Shown here piece by piece: positions 37,736 to 46,982 of a stretch of 64,000 nt of DNA. Both the position numbers and the translations under genes were made by a program. Every line of letters starts with the position of its first letter. Position 1 is the first letter of the stretch. Origin of the DNA: JAJVID01 sp035714085 (GTDB lineage: Bacteria > Acidobacteriota > Blastocatellia > RBC074); contig DASTMP010000298.1 in NCBI GenBank assembly GCA_035714085.1, forward strand, positions 9,513 through 73,512, written 5' to 3'. The notes below the pieces were generated by a model that saw only the letters and a program-made list of their open reading frames with translations, did no database searches and was not told the origin of the DNA.

Positions 37736-38901
37736 ACTACAAGCCAAAGCCAGGTTTGAACGTCCCGGTCATCACGGTTCTAGACGACTCCGGCAGAGTG
37801 CTCGCCGATGAACAACGCCGGGTCATTCGCCATGTCGTCCAGAAAGGTTACGGCGCCGACGTTATCTTCGGCGTGGGCACTACTGGCGAATGGAACCGCA
37901 TCGCCAACGCCGAACGCCAGCGCATAATGGAGATCGAGATCGACGAAGTTCGCCGCATCAACGCTAGGCTGCGAAGGCCTAGGGTCGAGGATCGAATAGA
38001 CGACGCGATCCTCGACCTTCGATCTTCCATCCGCAGTCCGCGATCCGCAATCCACGATCCGCAATCCGTAGAGGCATGGGTCGGAGTGAACGGCTCGGCG
38101 CGGGCGGAAATCCTCGACAACCTGGACGCCGCGATTCAATTGGGCGCGGACGCGGCGGTAATTGCGCCTCTCGCCATCGAAGACCTCGCCGAAAGCGACA
38201 TAGTCCGCTTCTTCCAACGCGACGTCGCCGATCTGATCGAAGCGTCGAAGAGCGATCTGCCGGTATTTCTTTACGACAACGCCGACATCAACGCCCAGGG
38301 TCAACCGCCGCACATCCGCACGCGCATCATCAAACACCTGAGCCGGCTCCCCTGGGTGCGAGGCGTCAAAGTCTCGGCGTCGCGCCGGGTGATCGGCAAC
38401 TACACAAAAGCCGCTCTGCATTACAAACAGCCGGGCGAGTTCGGCGTTTATATCGGGAATGCGATGCTGATCTTCGAGATGTATCGCCCGAGTCACGGCA
38501 TGCTCGGACGATTACGCGAAGGGTGGCGTGATCATCTGCTGCACGACACGCCGCCGATCGGCGTTGTCTCCGGCCCCGCCAACTGCATGCCGCGCGAATG
38601 GCAGAAGGCGTGGCGCGTTTGCTGGGCCGGCGACGACGATTTGACCGACGTTTACCAGGACCTCTGTTCGCGCTTCGAGGATATTTGCGGCTTCGACGAG
38701 GAAGGCCGTCGCGTGATGATGATCATCGCCTGCATAAAACACGCGCTCGAGCTTGATGGCGTGATTTCGAGCGCGGCGGTCGGCCGGGGAACAAAAGAGC
38801 TGTCGGTCGAGCAGAAGAAAATATTCTGTGACAATTACTACGCGTTACGCGATCACGTGTGGAAGCGGATTGATCCGATCTGGCAAACGGCCATGAGTTG
38901 A
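37732..38901 (+). CDS. Dihydrodipicolinate synthase-family aldolase with internal repeat insert
   Basis: 389-residue (beta/alpha)8 class I aldolase family protein. N-terminal NVPVITVLDDSGRVL and FGVGTTGEWNRI match the substrate phosphate/carboxylate loop. The Tyr is in VFLYDNADI and the Schiff-base Lys probably in RGVKVSASRR. Length exceeds the usual ~300 residues, partly from an extended C-terminus and partly from about 30 residues (82-113) coded by palindromic repeat DNA. Start ATG 37732 overlaps the rsmB stop (ATGA). Substrate unknown: lysine synthesis is only one of many options in this family. Confidence 0.82.
   Translation: MNYKPKPGLNVPVITVLDDSGRVLADEQRRVIRHVVQKGYGADVIFGVGTTGEWNRIANAERQRIMEIEIDEVRRINARLRRPRVEDRIDDAILDLRSSIRSPRSAIHDPQSVEAWVGVNGSARAEILDNLDAAIQLGADAAVIAPLAIEDLAESDIVRFFQRDVADLIEASKSDLPVFLYDNADINAQGQPPHIRTRIIKHLSRLPWVRGVKVSASRRVIGNYTKAALHYKQPGEFGVYIGNAMLIFEMYRPSHGMLGRLREGWRDHLLHDTPPIGVVSGPANCMPREWQKAWRVCWAGDDDLTDVYQDLCSRFEDICGFDEEGRRVMMIIACIKHALELDGVISSAAVGRGTKELSVEQKKIFCDNYYALRDHVWKRIDPIWQTAMS
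37975..38070. repeat. Palindromic repeat inserted in frame within the aldolase gene
   Basis: GGTCGAGGATCG (37983-37994) pairs perfectly with CGATCCTCGACC (38006-38017). It is followed by direct repeats of GATCCGCAATCC (38042-38053, 38056-38067) and close variants. It encodes a basic low-complexity stretch (RPRVEDRIDD... SIRSPRSAIHDPQS) with no place in the family fold. Related ATCCGCATTCC words lie in the spacer near 7010. Confidence 0.8.
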
Positions 38902-38992
38902 CTGGTGATTTATTACAATTCTTGCGACTCGGCGCCATCAGAGTCTTTGAATATCAAAGAAGTCGCCTTCCCAAAACGGGGACAAGCCCCAA

Positions 38993-39898
38993 CTAACTCT
39001 TGTTTGAACCGCTATCACTCAGCCCGCTCTTCACCAATTCCAGAAAAGACTTCGCCGCGTGCGACAGCGACGATTCGCGCCGGTAGATGAGTCGTAGAAT
39101 CTTCTCGATCTTCATCCCCTTCACTGGGACCTCGACCAACTTGCCCGATTCGATCTCGTCCTGAACCGCCAGCCTCGGCAGAATCGCTATGCCGACGTCC
39201 CGCATCACGAAATCCTTGATCGTTTCGAGCGTGGCCAACTCGATGCATATGTTGAGCGGCGTGCGGCTCTGGGCGAACAACTCGAAGATGCGCGACCGAG
39301 AAGGCGTCTTGACGTTGTGCGCGACGAACTGCTCCTCGCCCAGCTCCTTTACCGTCACCTGTTCGCGGCCGGCCAGGCGATGCTTCGGCGGAACTACCAG
39401 GACGAGTTCATCGCGATGAACCTCGAATGATTGCAGCGCCGGATTCATCGGGTCGTATGAGAGAAATCCGAAATCGAGGTTGCGCTCCACGACTTCGAGC
39501 GGGATTTTTTCAGAGATGTTGCGAAAGACCTCGATCTTGATTTGCGGATGACGCTTGCGGTATTCGAGCAGCAAGCCGGGCAGTACGTAAAATGACGTGC
39601 TCTCGTTCGCGCCGATGGTCAGCCGCCCGCGGAACATCCCGCGCAATTCGCTGATCGCCTCCCTCGCCTCGTCGCGCAGATTAATCATCTTTTGCGCGTA
39701 AGAATAGAGAATTCTGCCGGCCTCGGTCAGAGTTCCCGACTTGCTGCTGCGGTCGAACAGGGTCTCGCCCAGATCTTCCTCCAATCGCTTGATCGCGATG
39801 CTCAATGCGGGCTGCGTCCGCAGCATCTTTTCAGCCGCGCGGGAAAAGCTCTTCTCGTCGGCTATGCACAGAAAAATTTCCAGTTGCGACAGGTCCAC
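38993..39898 (-). CDS. LysR-family transcriptional regulator
   Basis: 301-residue LTTR. The winged helix-turn-helix is at residues 1-60 (LEIFLCIADEKSFSRAAEKM, then TQPALSIAIKRLEEDLGE), followed by the co-inducer-binding domain (RGRLTIGANESTSFYVLPGL onward). It starts at GTG 39898 with AAGGAGACTGAA before it. It is transcribed away from leuA, the classic arrangement for a LysR regulator and its target, so control of the leu/ilv cluster is plausible but unproven. A hairpin repeat lies in the divergent spacer. Confidence 0.9.
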   Translation of the reverse strand: MDLSQLEIFLCIADEKSFSRAAEKMLRTQPALSIAIKRLEEDLGETLFDRSSKSGTLTEAGRILYSYAQKMINLRDEAREAISELRGMFRGRLTIGANESTSFYVLPGLLLEYRKRHPQIKIEVFRNISEKIPLEVVERNLDFGFLSYDPMNPALQSFEVHRDELVLVVPPKHRLAGREQVTVKELGEEQFVAHNVKTPSRSRIFELFAQSRTPLNICIELATLETIKDFVMRDVGIAILPRLAVQDEIESGKLVEVPVKGMKIEKILRLIYRRESSLSHAAKSFLELVKSGLSDSGSNKS

Positions 39899-39913
39899 TT
39901 CAGTCTCCTTGGG

Positions 39914-39994
39914 GAAATAGACGGGATTTACAGGATTTTTCAGGGTTTTGTGGCGCCATCAATCCTGAAAAATCCTGTAAATCCCGTCTATTTT
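39914..39994. repeat. Inverted repeat, GACAGGATTTACAGGATT family (copy 3)
   Basis: GAAATAGACGGGATTTACAGG... pairs with ...CCTGTAAATCCCGTCTATTTT. The G/C change (GACGGG/CCCGTC) occurs on both arms, so pairing is preserved by compensation. It sits just before the SD of the LysR gene on the minus strand. Confidence 0.93.
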
Positions 39995-40045
39995 CATTTT
40001 TTTAAGGATGGCGCCCACTGCGACGTGAACGCCACCCTATAAATC

Positions 40046-40073
40046 TTGCTTATTAAAACGTAAATATTATAAA
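40046..40073 (+). promoter_or_regulatory. Possible leuA promoter
   Basis: TTGCTT (40046-40051), 16-base spacer, TATAAA (40068-40073) in an A/T-rich island about 120 bases before leuA. The A/T-rich stretch stands out from its surroundings, but the match is moderate. The remaining leader (to 40192) shows no T-box or leader peptide with Leu/Ile/Val runs that I can support. Confidence 0.4.
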
Positions 40074-40192
40074 CTTTGCAAGTCCCCGGGCTCACGCTAT
40101 GATGCTTGAACTTCTGGACGGTAGTCCATATGGCCCCTTTGGTTTCCTGACTAAAATCTTTCGAGAACCTCTTAAGCTAAGGAGAGACGCGG

Positions 40193-41761
40193 ATGAGCGA
40201 TCGAGTAGCAATTTTCGACACGACGTTGCGCGACGGCGAGCAGTCGCCGGGGTGCAGCATGAATCTGGAAGAGAAACTGAGGATGGCGCGGCAACTCGAC
40301 GCGCTCGGCGTTGACATTATCGAGGCCGGGTTTCCCATCGCCTCGGACGACGACTTCGCGGCGGTGCGCGAAGTGGCGAAGAGCTGCCGGCGCCCGATCA
40401 TTGCGGCTCTGTGTCGAACCACTCCCGAAGACATCGAGCGCGCCTGGGAGGCGCTCTCATACGCCGCGCGCCCGCGCATTCACACCTTCGTCGCCACGTC
40501 CGACATTCACCTTCAATACAAGCTGCAGAAGAGCCGCGAAGAGGTTTTGGAGATGTCCTGCAAGGCCGTGCGGTTGGCGAAGGGCTTTGCCGACGACGTC
40601 GAGTTCTCCGCCGAAGACGCGACGCGCAGCGATCTGGACTATCTCTGTCAGGTCATCGCCGCGGTGATTGATGAAGGGGCGACGGTGGTTAACATCCCCG
40701 ACACGGTCGGCTACACGATCCCTTCCGAATACACGCACATCATTCAAACGCTCAAAACGCGCGTGCCGAATATTGATCGCGCGACGATCAGCGTGCATTG
40801 CCACAACGATCTGGGGCTGGCCGTGGCCAACTCGCTGGCCGCCGTCGCCGCCGGGGCGCGCCAGATCGAATGCACCATCAACGGAATCGGCGAACGCGCC
40901 GGCAACGCGTCGCTCGAAGAAATAGTGATGGCGCTGCGCGTGCGCAAAGACCTGATGCCCTATGAAAACGGCGTGACGACCGAAGAGATTTTCCGTTCGA
41001 GCCAGACGCTGTCGAACATCACCGGCGTGATGGTGCAGCCCAACAAGGCCGTCGTGGGAAAAAACGCGTTCGCGCACGAAGCGGGCATTCACCAACACGG
41101 AGTGCTGAAGAACCGCATTACGTACGAAATCATGACGCCCGAATCGGTCGGCGTGAAGACCAACAGCATCGTGCTCGGCAAACATTCGGGCCGTCATGCG
41201 CTCAACAAGAAGTACGAGGAGATGGGCTACAGGCTTTCGCGCCCCGAACTCGACAAGGCGTACAAGCTCTTCACCAAACTGGCCGATCAGAAGAAAGAGA
41301 TTTTTGAAGAGGACCTGATGGCGATCCTGCACGACGGCATTGCGCAGATTCCCGAACGGTTCAAACTGCGCGCCGTCCAGGCCACGGCGGGCACCTCGAC
41401 GCTGGCCACGGCTCTGGTGACGCTGGCCGACACCGAGACCGAAAATAGTGGGACGCAGACCGCCGCCGGCGACGGCCCGGTCAACGCCATCTACGAGGCG
41501 ATTGACAAGATCACTGGACTGAAAGGCAGCCTGGTCGATTACACCGTGCGTTCGATCACGCGTGGCGCCGACGCCGTCGGCGAAGTTTTCGTCCACGTCG
41601 AATTCGACGGCGTGTCATTCACCGGTAAGGCGGCCAGCACCGACATCGTCGACGCCAGCGCGCGCGCTTATCTGAACGCCGTCAACAAGGCGCTCTACGC
41701 GAAAGAAAGAATGAAAACGGCCGCCAGCGATCAGATGCCGGCGGCGATTGCGGCTGATTGA
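40193..41761 (+). CDS. leuA: 2-isopropylmalate synthase
   Basis: First committed step of leucine synthesis: condenses acetyl-CoA with 2-oxoisovalerate. The 522-residue protein has the DRE-TIM catalytic domain (FDTTLRDGEQSPGC at the N-terminus, metal ligands in VHCHNDLGLAVANS and GIGERAGNASLEE), a linker (GKHSGRHAL) and a C-terminal LeuA regulatory domain, through which leucine feedback usually acts. SD AAGGAGAG precedes ATG 40193. It is the first gene of the leu cluster. Confidence 0.94.
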   Translation: MSDRVAIFDTTLRDGEQSPGCSMNLEEKLRMARQLDALGVDIIEAGFPIASDDDFAAVREVAKSCRRPIIAALCRTTPEDIERAWEALSYAARPRIHTFVATSDIHLQYKLQKSREEVLEMSCKAVRLAKGFADDVEFSAEDATRSDLDYLCQVIAAVIDEGATVVNIPDTVGYTIPSEYTHIIQTLKTRVPNIDRATISVHCHNDLGLAVANSLAAVAAGARQIECTINGIGERAGNASLEEIVMALRVRKDLMPYENGVTTEEIFRSSQTLSNITGVMVQPNKAVVGKNAFAHEAGIHQHGVLKNRITYEIMTPESVGVKTNSIVLGKHSGRHALNKKYEEMGYRLSRPELDKAYKLFTKLADQKKEIFEEDLMAILHDGIAQIPERFKLRAVQATAGTSTLATALVTLADTETENSGTQTAAGDGPVNAIYEAIDKITGLKGSLVDYTVRSITRGADAVGEVFVHVEFDGVSFTGKAASTDIVDASARAYLNAVNKALYAKERMKTAASDQMPAAIAAD

Positions 41762-41818
41762 TCGCCGCTTTTGAGAGAATCGTTCATGTCGCAAGGGGCG
41801 ACACGAGAGAACAAAAAT

Positions 41819-41892
41819 GAAAATCAACCACGAAGATACGAAGAAAGAACAAAAAAAACTTCGTGGCCTTCGTATCTTCGTGGTTGATTTTC
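41819..41892. repeat. Inverted repeat, CCACGAAGAAACGAAG family (copy 2)
   Basis: GAAAATCAACCACGAAGATACG... pairs with ...CGTATCTTCGTGGTTGATTTTC. The GATACG/CGTATC variant appears in both arms, preserving the stem. It occupies the leuA-leuC spacer and ends right before the TGAGGA used by leuC. Confidence 0.93.
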
Positions 41893-41907
41893 TGAGGAAC
41901 AACAACC

Positions 41908-43197
<1,290 letters not shown>

Positions 43198-43238
43198 AAC
43201 AACTGCTGTATTACTGAAATGGATAAAGACAAACTGCC

Positions 43239-43556
43239 GTGACACCCGATTCAACCACATTTCCCAAGCTACATTTTCATGTGCCGTTGGACGAAAAGCT
43301 GGCTCGGGAAATTTCCAGCAAGGGCTGGTACAGTGGTTTGATTGTAGAACTAGAGACCGGATTACGCTTTTCCGTTTTCTTATACGACGCCGTGCGTTTG
43401 GCCCAAGACCTGCAATCAGAAATGGAGCTCGGCAGGCCTTTCATTGCAGAACCAGGGATGATAGTCGTTCCTGAAATCACTGAAGGGAATATTCGGGCCG
43501 CCGTTCTGCAATTGCGCCAGGAAGGATGGTTTGATCACCTTCTTCCAATCAACTAA
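43239..43556 (+). CDS. Small protein of unknown function within the leu cluster
   Basis: 105-residue protein starting at GTG 43239, lying in the 369 bases between leuC and leuD. It reads LHFHVPLDEKLAREISSKGW, VELETGLRFSVFLYDAVRLA and EITEGNIRAAVLQLRQEGWF, suggesting a small alpha/beta fold. No family recognised. Its base composition is less GC-rich than leuC or leuD. It could be an acquired gene; translation is likely but unproven, since no strong SD is seen. Confidence 0.6.
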   Translation: MTPDSTTFPKLHFHVPLDEKLAREISSKGWYSGLIVELETGLRFSVFLYDAVRLAQDLQSEMELGRPFIAEPGMIVVPEITEGNIRAAVLQLRQEGWFDHLLPIN

Positions 43557-43566
43557 GAGTAATCAT

Positions 43567-44085
<519 letters not shown>

Positions 44086-44121
44086 CGATCCGGCCATCAA
44101 TGGCGTTAAAATGTGTAGGCT

Positions 44122-44349
44122 ATGAACACAACGACAAACACAATGCCAATACATACAAACCCTGAGATCATGGGCGGTGTGCCGGTCTTTGTTGGAACGC
44201 GAGTGCCTGCGCAAACGCTATTCGATTATCTGGCGGATGGTTGCAGCCTGGATGAATTCCTCGACAACTTTCCGACGGTCAGCCGCGAACAGGCTTTGAA
44301 ATTGCTTGAATGGGCTTCGGAAAGCGTACTGGAAAAAGCAGCCGCCTGA
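44122..44349 (+). CDS. DUF433 antitoxin-like protein
   Basis: 75-residue DUF433 protein (IHTNPEIMGGVPVFVGTRVP, then LFDYLADGCSLDEFLDNFP), a small winged-helix type usually encoded with a PIN-like toxin. It overlaps the next gene by one base (TGATG), as is typical of antitoxin-toxin pairs. The pair is lodged between leuD and leuB. Expected role: bind and neutralise the downstream protein and repress its own promoter. Confidence 0.85.
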   Translation: MNTTTNTMPIHTNPEIMGGVPVFVGTRVPAQTLFDYLADGCSLDEFLDNFPTVSREQALKLLEWASESVLEKAAA

Positions 44350-44666
44350 TGAAAATATTGATTGACGAAAGTCTTCCGCGATATCTGAAACGGCTTCTGA
44401 CCGGTCACGACGCCAAGACGGTCCAAGAGATGGGCTGGGCAGGCATCGAAAATGGCGCCCTGTTGGAACTCGCTGAGAACGATTTCGAGGTTTTCCTGTC
44501 TGCGGATAAAAACATCCGTTATCAGCAAAACCTGAAAGGTCGTAAGCTGGTAATCATCGAATTCCCATCAAACAAATTGAGCGTGGTGAAACGACTCGAA
44601 TCGGATCTCAAAATGACTCTCGAACATATCAAAACCGGTGATTACATTGCCTTGGATCGGCCGTAA
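44349..44666 (+). CDS. DUF5615 PIN-like toxin
   Basis: 105-residue PIN-like protein, MKILIDESLPRYLKRLL at the start with the first acidic residue, then GALLELAENDFEVFLSADKN with the next acidic cluster. The DUF5615 (Mut7-C/PIN-like) proteins are predicted ribonucleases partnered by DUF433. Start at ATG 44349, overlapping the antitoxin stop. Followed 15 bases later by leuB, so it probably shares the leu transcript. Confidence 0.85.
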   Translation: MKILIDESLPRYLKRLLTGHDAKTVQEMGWAGIENGALLELAENDFEVFLSADKNIRYQQNLKGRKLVIIEFPSNKLSVVKRLESDLKMTLEHIKTGDYIALDRP

Positions 44667-44681
44667 TCACAATCTGGACCA

Positions 44682-45734
44682 ATGAAATCAAAGATCACAG
44701 TTCTACCTGGCGACGGCATCGGCGTTGAAGTGACGCGCGAGGCCGTGGCTTGTCTCGAAATAATCGCGAAGAAATTCGGTCACGATTTTGAATTCAACGA
44801 ACAGTTGATAGGCGGCGCGGCCTTGGACAAAACTGATGCGCCGCTGCCTGACGCCACATTGCAAGCCTGCCTGGCGAGCGACGCCGTGTTGCTCGGCGCG
44901 GTAGGCGCGCCGCAATACGACAATAACCCTCCGAAGCTCAAGCCCGAAACCGGCTTGCTCGGGTTGCGCGCGGGTCTTGGCGTCTTCGCCAATCTTCGCC
45001 CGGCGTTCCTGCACGAGCCGTTGATCGAGGCTTCGCCGCTCAAGACAGAGATTGTGCGCGGGACCGACCTGCTGATTGTGCGCGAGCTTATGGGCGGCGC
45101 GTATTTCGGCCAGCCGCGCGAACTGACCGATGAGCGTGGGCTGAACACAATGGCCTACACCGCGCCTGAAGTCGAACGCGTCGCGCGCGTGGCTTTCGAA
45201 GCGGCGCGCGTCCGGCGTAAAAAAGTCACTTCAATTGACAAGGCCAACGTGCTCGAAAGCTCGCAACTCTGGCGCAAGGTCGTGACGCGCGTCGCGGCGG
45301 ACTATCCCGACGTGACGCTCGAACACGGCTACGTCGATTCGTGCGCGATGGCGCTGGTGACGCGCCCGACCAGTTACGACGTGATCGTGACTGAGAATTT
45401 ATTCGGCGACATTTTGAGCGATGAAGCCGCGGTGTTGACCGGTTCGCTCGGAATGCTTCCGTCGGCGAGTATCGGGGGGAAAGTCGGCCTCTACGAGCCT
45501 GTTCACGGCTCCGCGCCTGATATTGCGGGTAAAGGCGTCGCCAATCCGCTCGGCGCGATCGCTTCGGCGGCGCTGCTGCTCCGATATAGCTGTAAACTCG
45601 AACGTGAGGCGAAGGCGCTTGAAGACGCGATCAGCAAGGCCCTCGCCAATGGCTACGGCACACACGATCTGAAGAGCCAGCCGAAGCGCGTCAGCACGAC
45701 AGAATTGGGCGGCTTGGTTCGACGATACATATAA
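44682..45734 (+). CDS. leuB: 3-isopropylmalate dehydrogenase
   Basis: NAD-dependent oxidative decarboxylation giving 2-oxoisocaproate (and 2-oxobutyrate in the citramalate branch). 350 residues: LPGDGIGVEVTREAV at the N-terminus, TSIDKANVLESSQLWRKVV in the substrate site, and LTGSLGMLPSASIG plus HGSAPDIAGKGVANP near the C-terminal NAD region. It follows the toxin gene by 15 bases. The last gene of the leu part of the cluster. Confidence 0.94.
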   Translation: MKSKITVLPGDGIGVEVTREAVACLEIIAKKFGHDFEFNEQLIGGAALDKTDAPLPDATLQACLASDAVLLGAVGAPQYDNNPPKLKPETGLLGLRAGLGVFANLRPAFLHEPLIEASPLKTEIVRGTDLLIVRELMGGAYFGQPRELTDERGLNTMAYTAPEVERVARVAFEAARVRRKKVTSIDKANVLESSQLWRKVVTRVAADYPDVTLEHGYVDSCAMALVTRPTSYDVIVTENLFGDILSDEAAVLTGSLGMLPSASIGGKVGLYEPVHGSAPDIAGKGVANPLGAIASAALLLRYSCKLEREAKALEDAISKALANGYGTHDLKSQPKRVSTTELGGLVRRYI

Positions 45735-46025
45735 TAAGCGCGATTTATTTTTTGATAAAAAGTATTAAGTGGACGATATAGACAGCGATGACCTATACTG
45801 CCCTGGCCTGTTTGGGGCAGCCCATTTCTTCAGGTTGAAAAATCGAATGTCCAATCGTCGTTTCCAAAGCGCGCTCGACCTGGCGGCCTATGGCCGTCAG
45901 GCGGAGCTGCGCGTCGGCCGGCCTATTCTCAATGTTATTGTAGTAAGCATTATTATCGCGATAGCGATTATTCCGGCGCGGCTCGCCGATTGGATAGCCT
46001 GAAAAAGAGTAAGGCAAGAGATTCC
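45735..46025 (+). other. leuB downstream region, possible small RNA or small ORF
   Basis: About 290 bases with no confident gene, ending at the strong terminator 46026-46067. The A/T-rich start (45745-45780) could hold a promoter. An independently transcribed small RNA ending at that terminator is possible, as is an extended leuB 3' region. Confidence 0.4.
45847..46002 (+). CDS. Possible small membrane protein
   Basis: 51-codon frame from ATG 45847: a polar start (MSNRRFQSALDLAAYGRQ) followed by a hydrophobic helix (LNVIVVSIIIAIAIIPA). It lacks a convincing SD and I know no homologue. It could be a small membrane protein or chance coding in a non-coding RNA. Confidence 0.3.
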   Translation: MSNRRFQSALDLAAYGRQAELRVGRPILNVIVVSIIIAIAIIPARLADWIA

Positions 46026-46067
46026 AAATCCCGGCGAGCTGAAAAGGCCGCCGGGATTTTCGTTTTT
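46026..46067 (+). terminator. Rho-independent terminator
   Basis: AAATCCCGGCG (46026-46036) pairs perfectly with CGCCGGGATTT (46049-46059), loop AGCTGAAAAGGC, followed by TCGTTTTT. It separates the leu part from the methyltransferase and ilv part. Confidence 0.85.
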
Positions 46068-46091
46068 AGCGTGAAATTTCGCGCGTCAGTT

Positions 46092-46865
46092 ATGAACCAC
46101 CAGATTCACAACCAATCCATCGTCGACCAGTTCACGAAACAGGCGATTCCCTTCTCGCAAAAGCCGCAGCTTTCCAGCGAAGAGATTTTGGATTTGATGG
46201 TGGGCGCCTGCGGCGTCACTCCGCAAGACGTAGTTTTGGATGTGGCTTGCGGGCCCGGGTTGACGGCTTGCGCGTTAGCGAAGGCCGCCGCGCGCGTCAC
46301 GGGAATTGACATCACACCGGCGATGATCGAACGGGCGAAAGCTCGGCAGGCGGAAATGGGTTTAACGAACCTGACATGGCGGGTCGGCGACATTCTATCG
46401 CTCCCTTTTCCTGACGAGTCGTTCTCGCTCGTGGTAACGCGCTATTCGTTCCATCACCTGCTCGATCCGGGGGCCGCGTTGGCCGAGATGATGCGCGCGC
46501 TCAAACCGGGCGGCAGAGTCATGGTGATGGACGCCGCGCCAGAATCAAGCAAGGTCGACGCTTACAACCGGATGGAAAAGCTGCGCGATCCCTCTCACGT
46601 CCGGGCGATGCCCCCGGAGGAATTATTACGGATGGCGCGCGAAGCTGGGCTGGTCAACGTGAGGACCGCTTTCTGCAAAGTCGAGTTCGAACTTGAGAAG
46701 ACGCTAGCCGCGTCATTTCCCAATCCTGGCGATGAAGAAAAGCTGCGTCAGATCTTCTCGGACGACCTTATGACTGACACTTTGGGCATGGGCGCGCACA
46801 GGCGGGGCGGGGAGATTCACTTTCACTATCCGACAATCATTATTGTCGGCGTAAAACCTGAATAG
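46092..46865 (+). CDS. Class I SAM-dependent methyltransferase (UbiE-like)
   Basis: 257-residue methyltransferase. SAM motif I is LDVACGPGLTACALAK, motif post-I GIDITPAMIERAKAR, and the acidic motif region WRVGDILSLPFPDESF followed by TRYSFHHLLDP. The fold is that of UbiE/COQ5-type enzymes, but the substrate is not predictable. ATG 46092 is chosen because the upstream frame runs through the terminator. It stands alone between the leu and ilv parts of the cluster. Confidence 0.88.
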   Translation: MNHQIHNQSIVDQFTKQAIPFSQKPQLSSEEILDLMVGACGVTPQDVVLDVACGPGLTACALAKAAARVTGIDITPAMIERAKARQAEMGLTNLTWRVGDILSLPFPDESFSLVVTRYSFHHLLDPGAALAEMMRALKPGGRVMVMDAAPESSKVDAYNRMEKLRDPSHVRAMPPEELLRMAREAGLVNVRTAFCKVEFELEKTLAASFPNPGDEEKLRQIFSDDLMTDTLGMGAHRRGGEIHFHYPTIIIVGVKPE

Positions 46866-46982
46866 AAGGTATTCGAGTTTGGAGCCGCGCGCGCAAGCGA
46901 GTGGCATAGAAATCATTCGATGTTTTGGTACGGCGCCGCGAGCGATTGCTGCGCGGCAATAGAAATTATTCGAGGTGGACTT
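46866..46982. other. ilvB leader with a near-direct repeat
   Basis: GGCATAGAAATCATTCGATG (46904-46923) and GCAATAGAAATTATTCGAGG (about 46957-46976) share the word ATAGAAAT(C/T)ATTCGA at a spacing of about 53 bases. The second copy supplies GAGGTGG, the SD of ilvB. The ATG in the first copy (46920) opens the same frame as ilvB. Confidence 0.45.

Noticed and set aside
40001..40192. T-box or leader-peptide attenuator before leuA
   Set aside because: No T-box sequence, no run of Leu/Ile/Val codons in a short frame, and no terminator-like stem.
40457..41596. 379-codon minus-strand open frame over leuA
   Set aside because: Antisense to leuA; composition is a shadow of its codon use.
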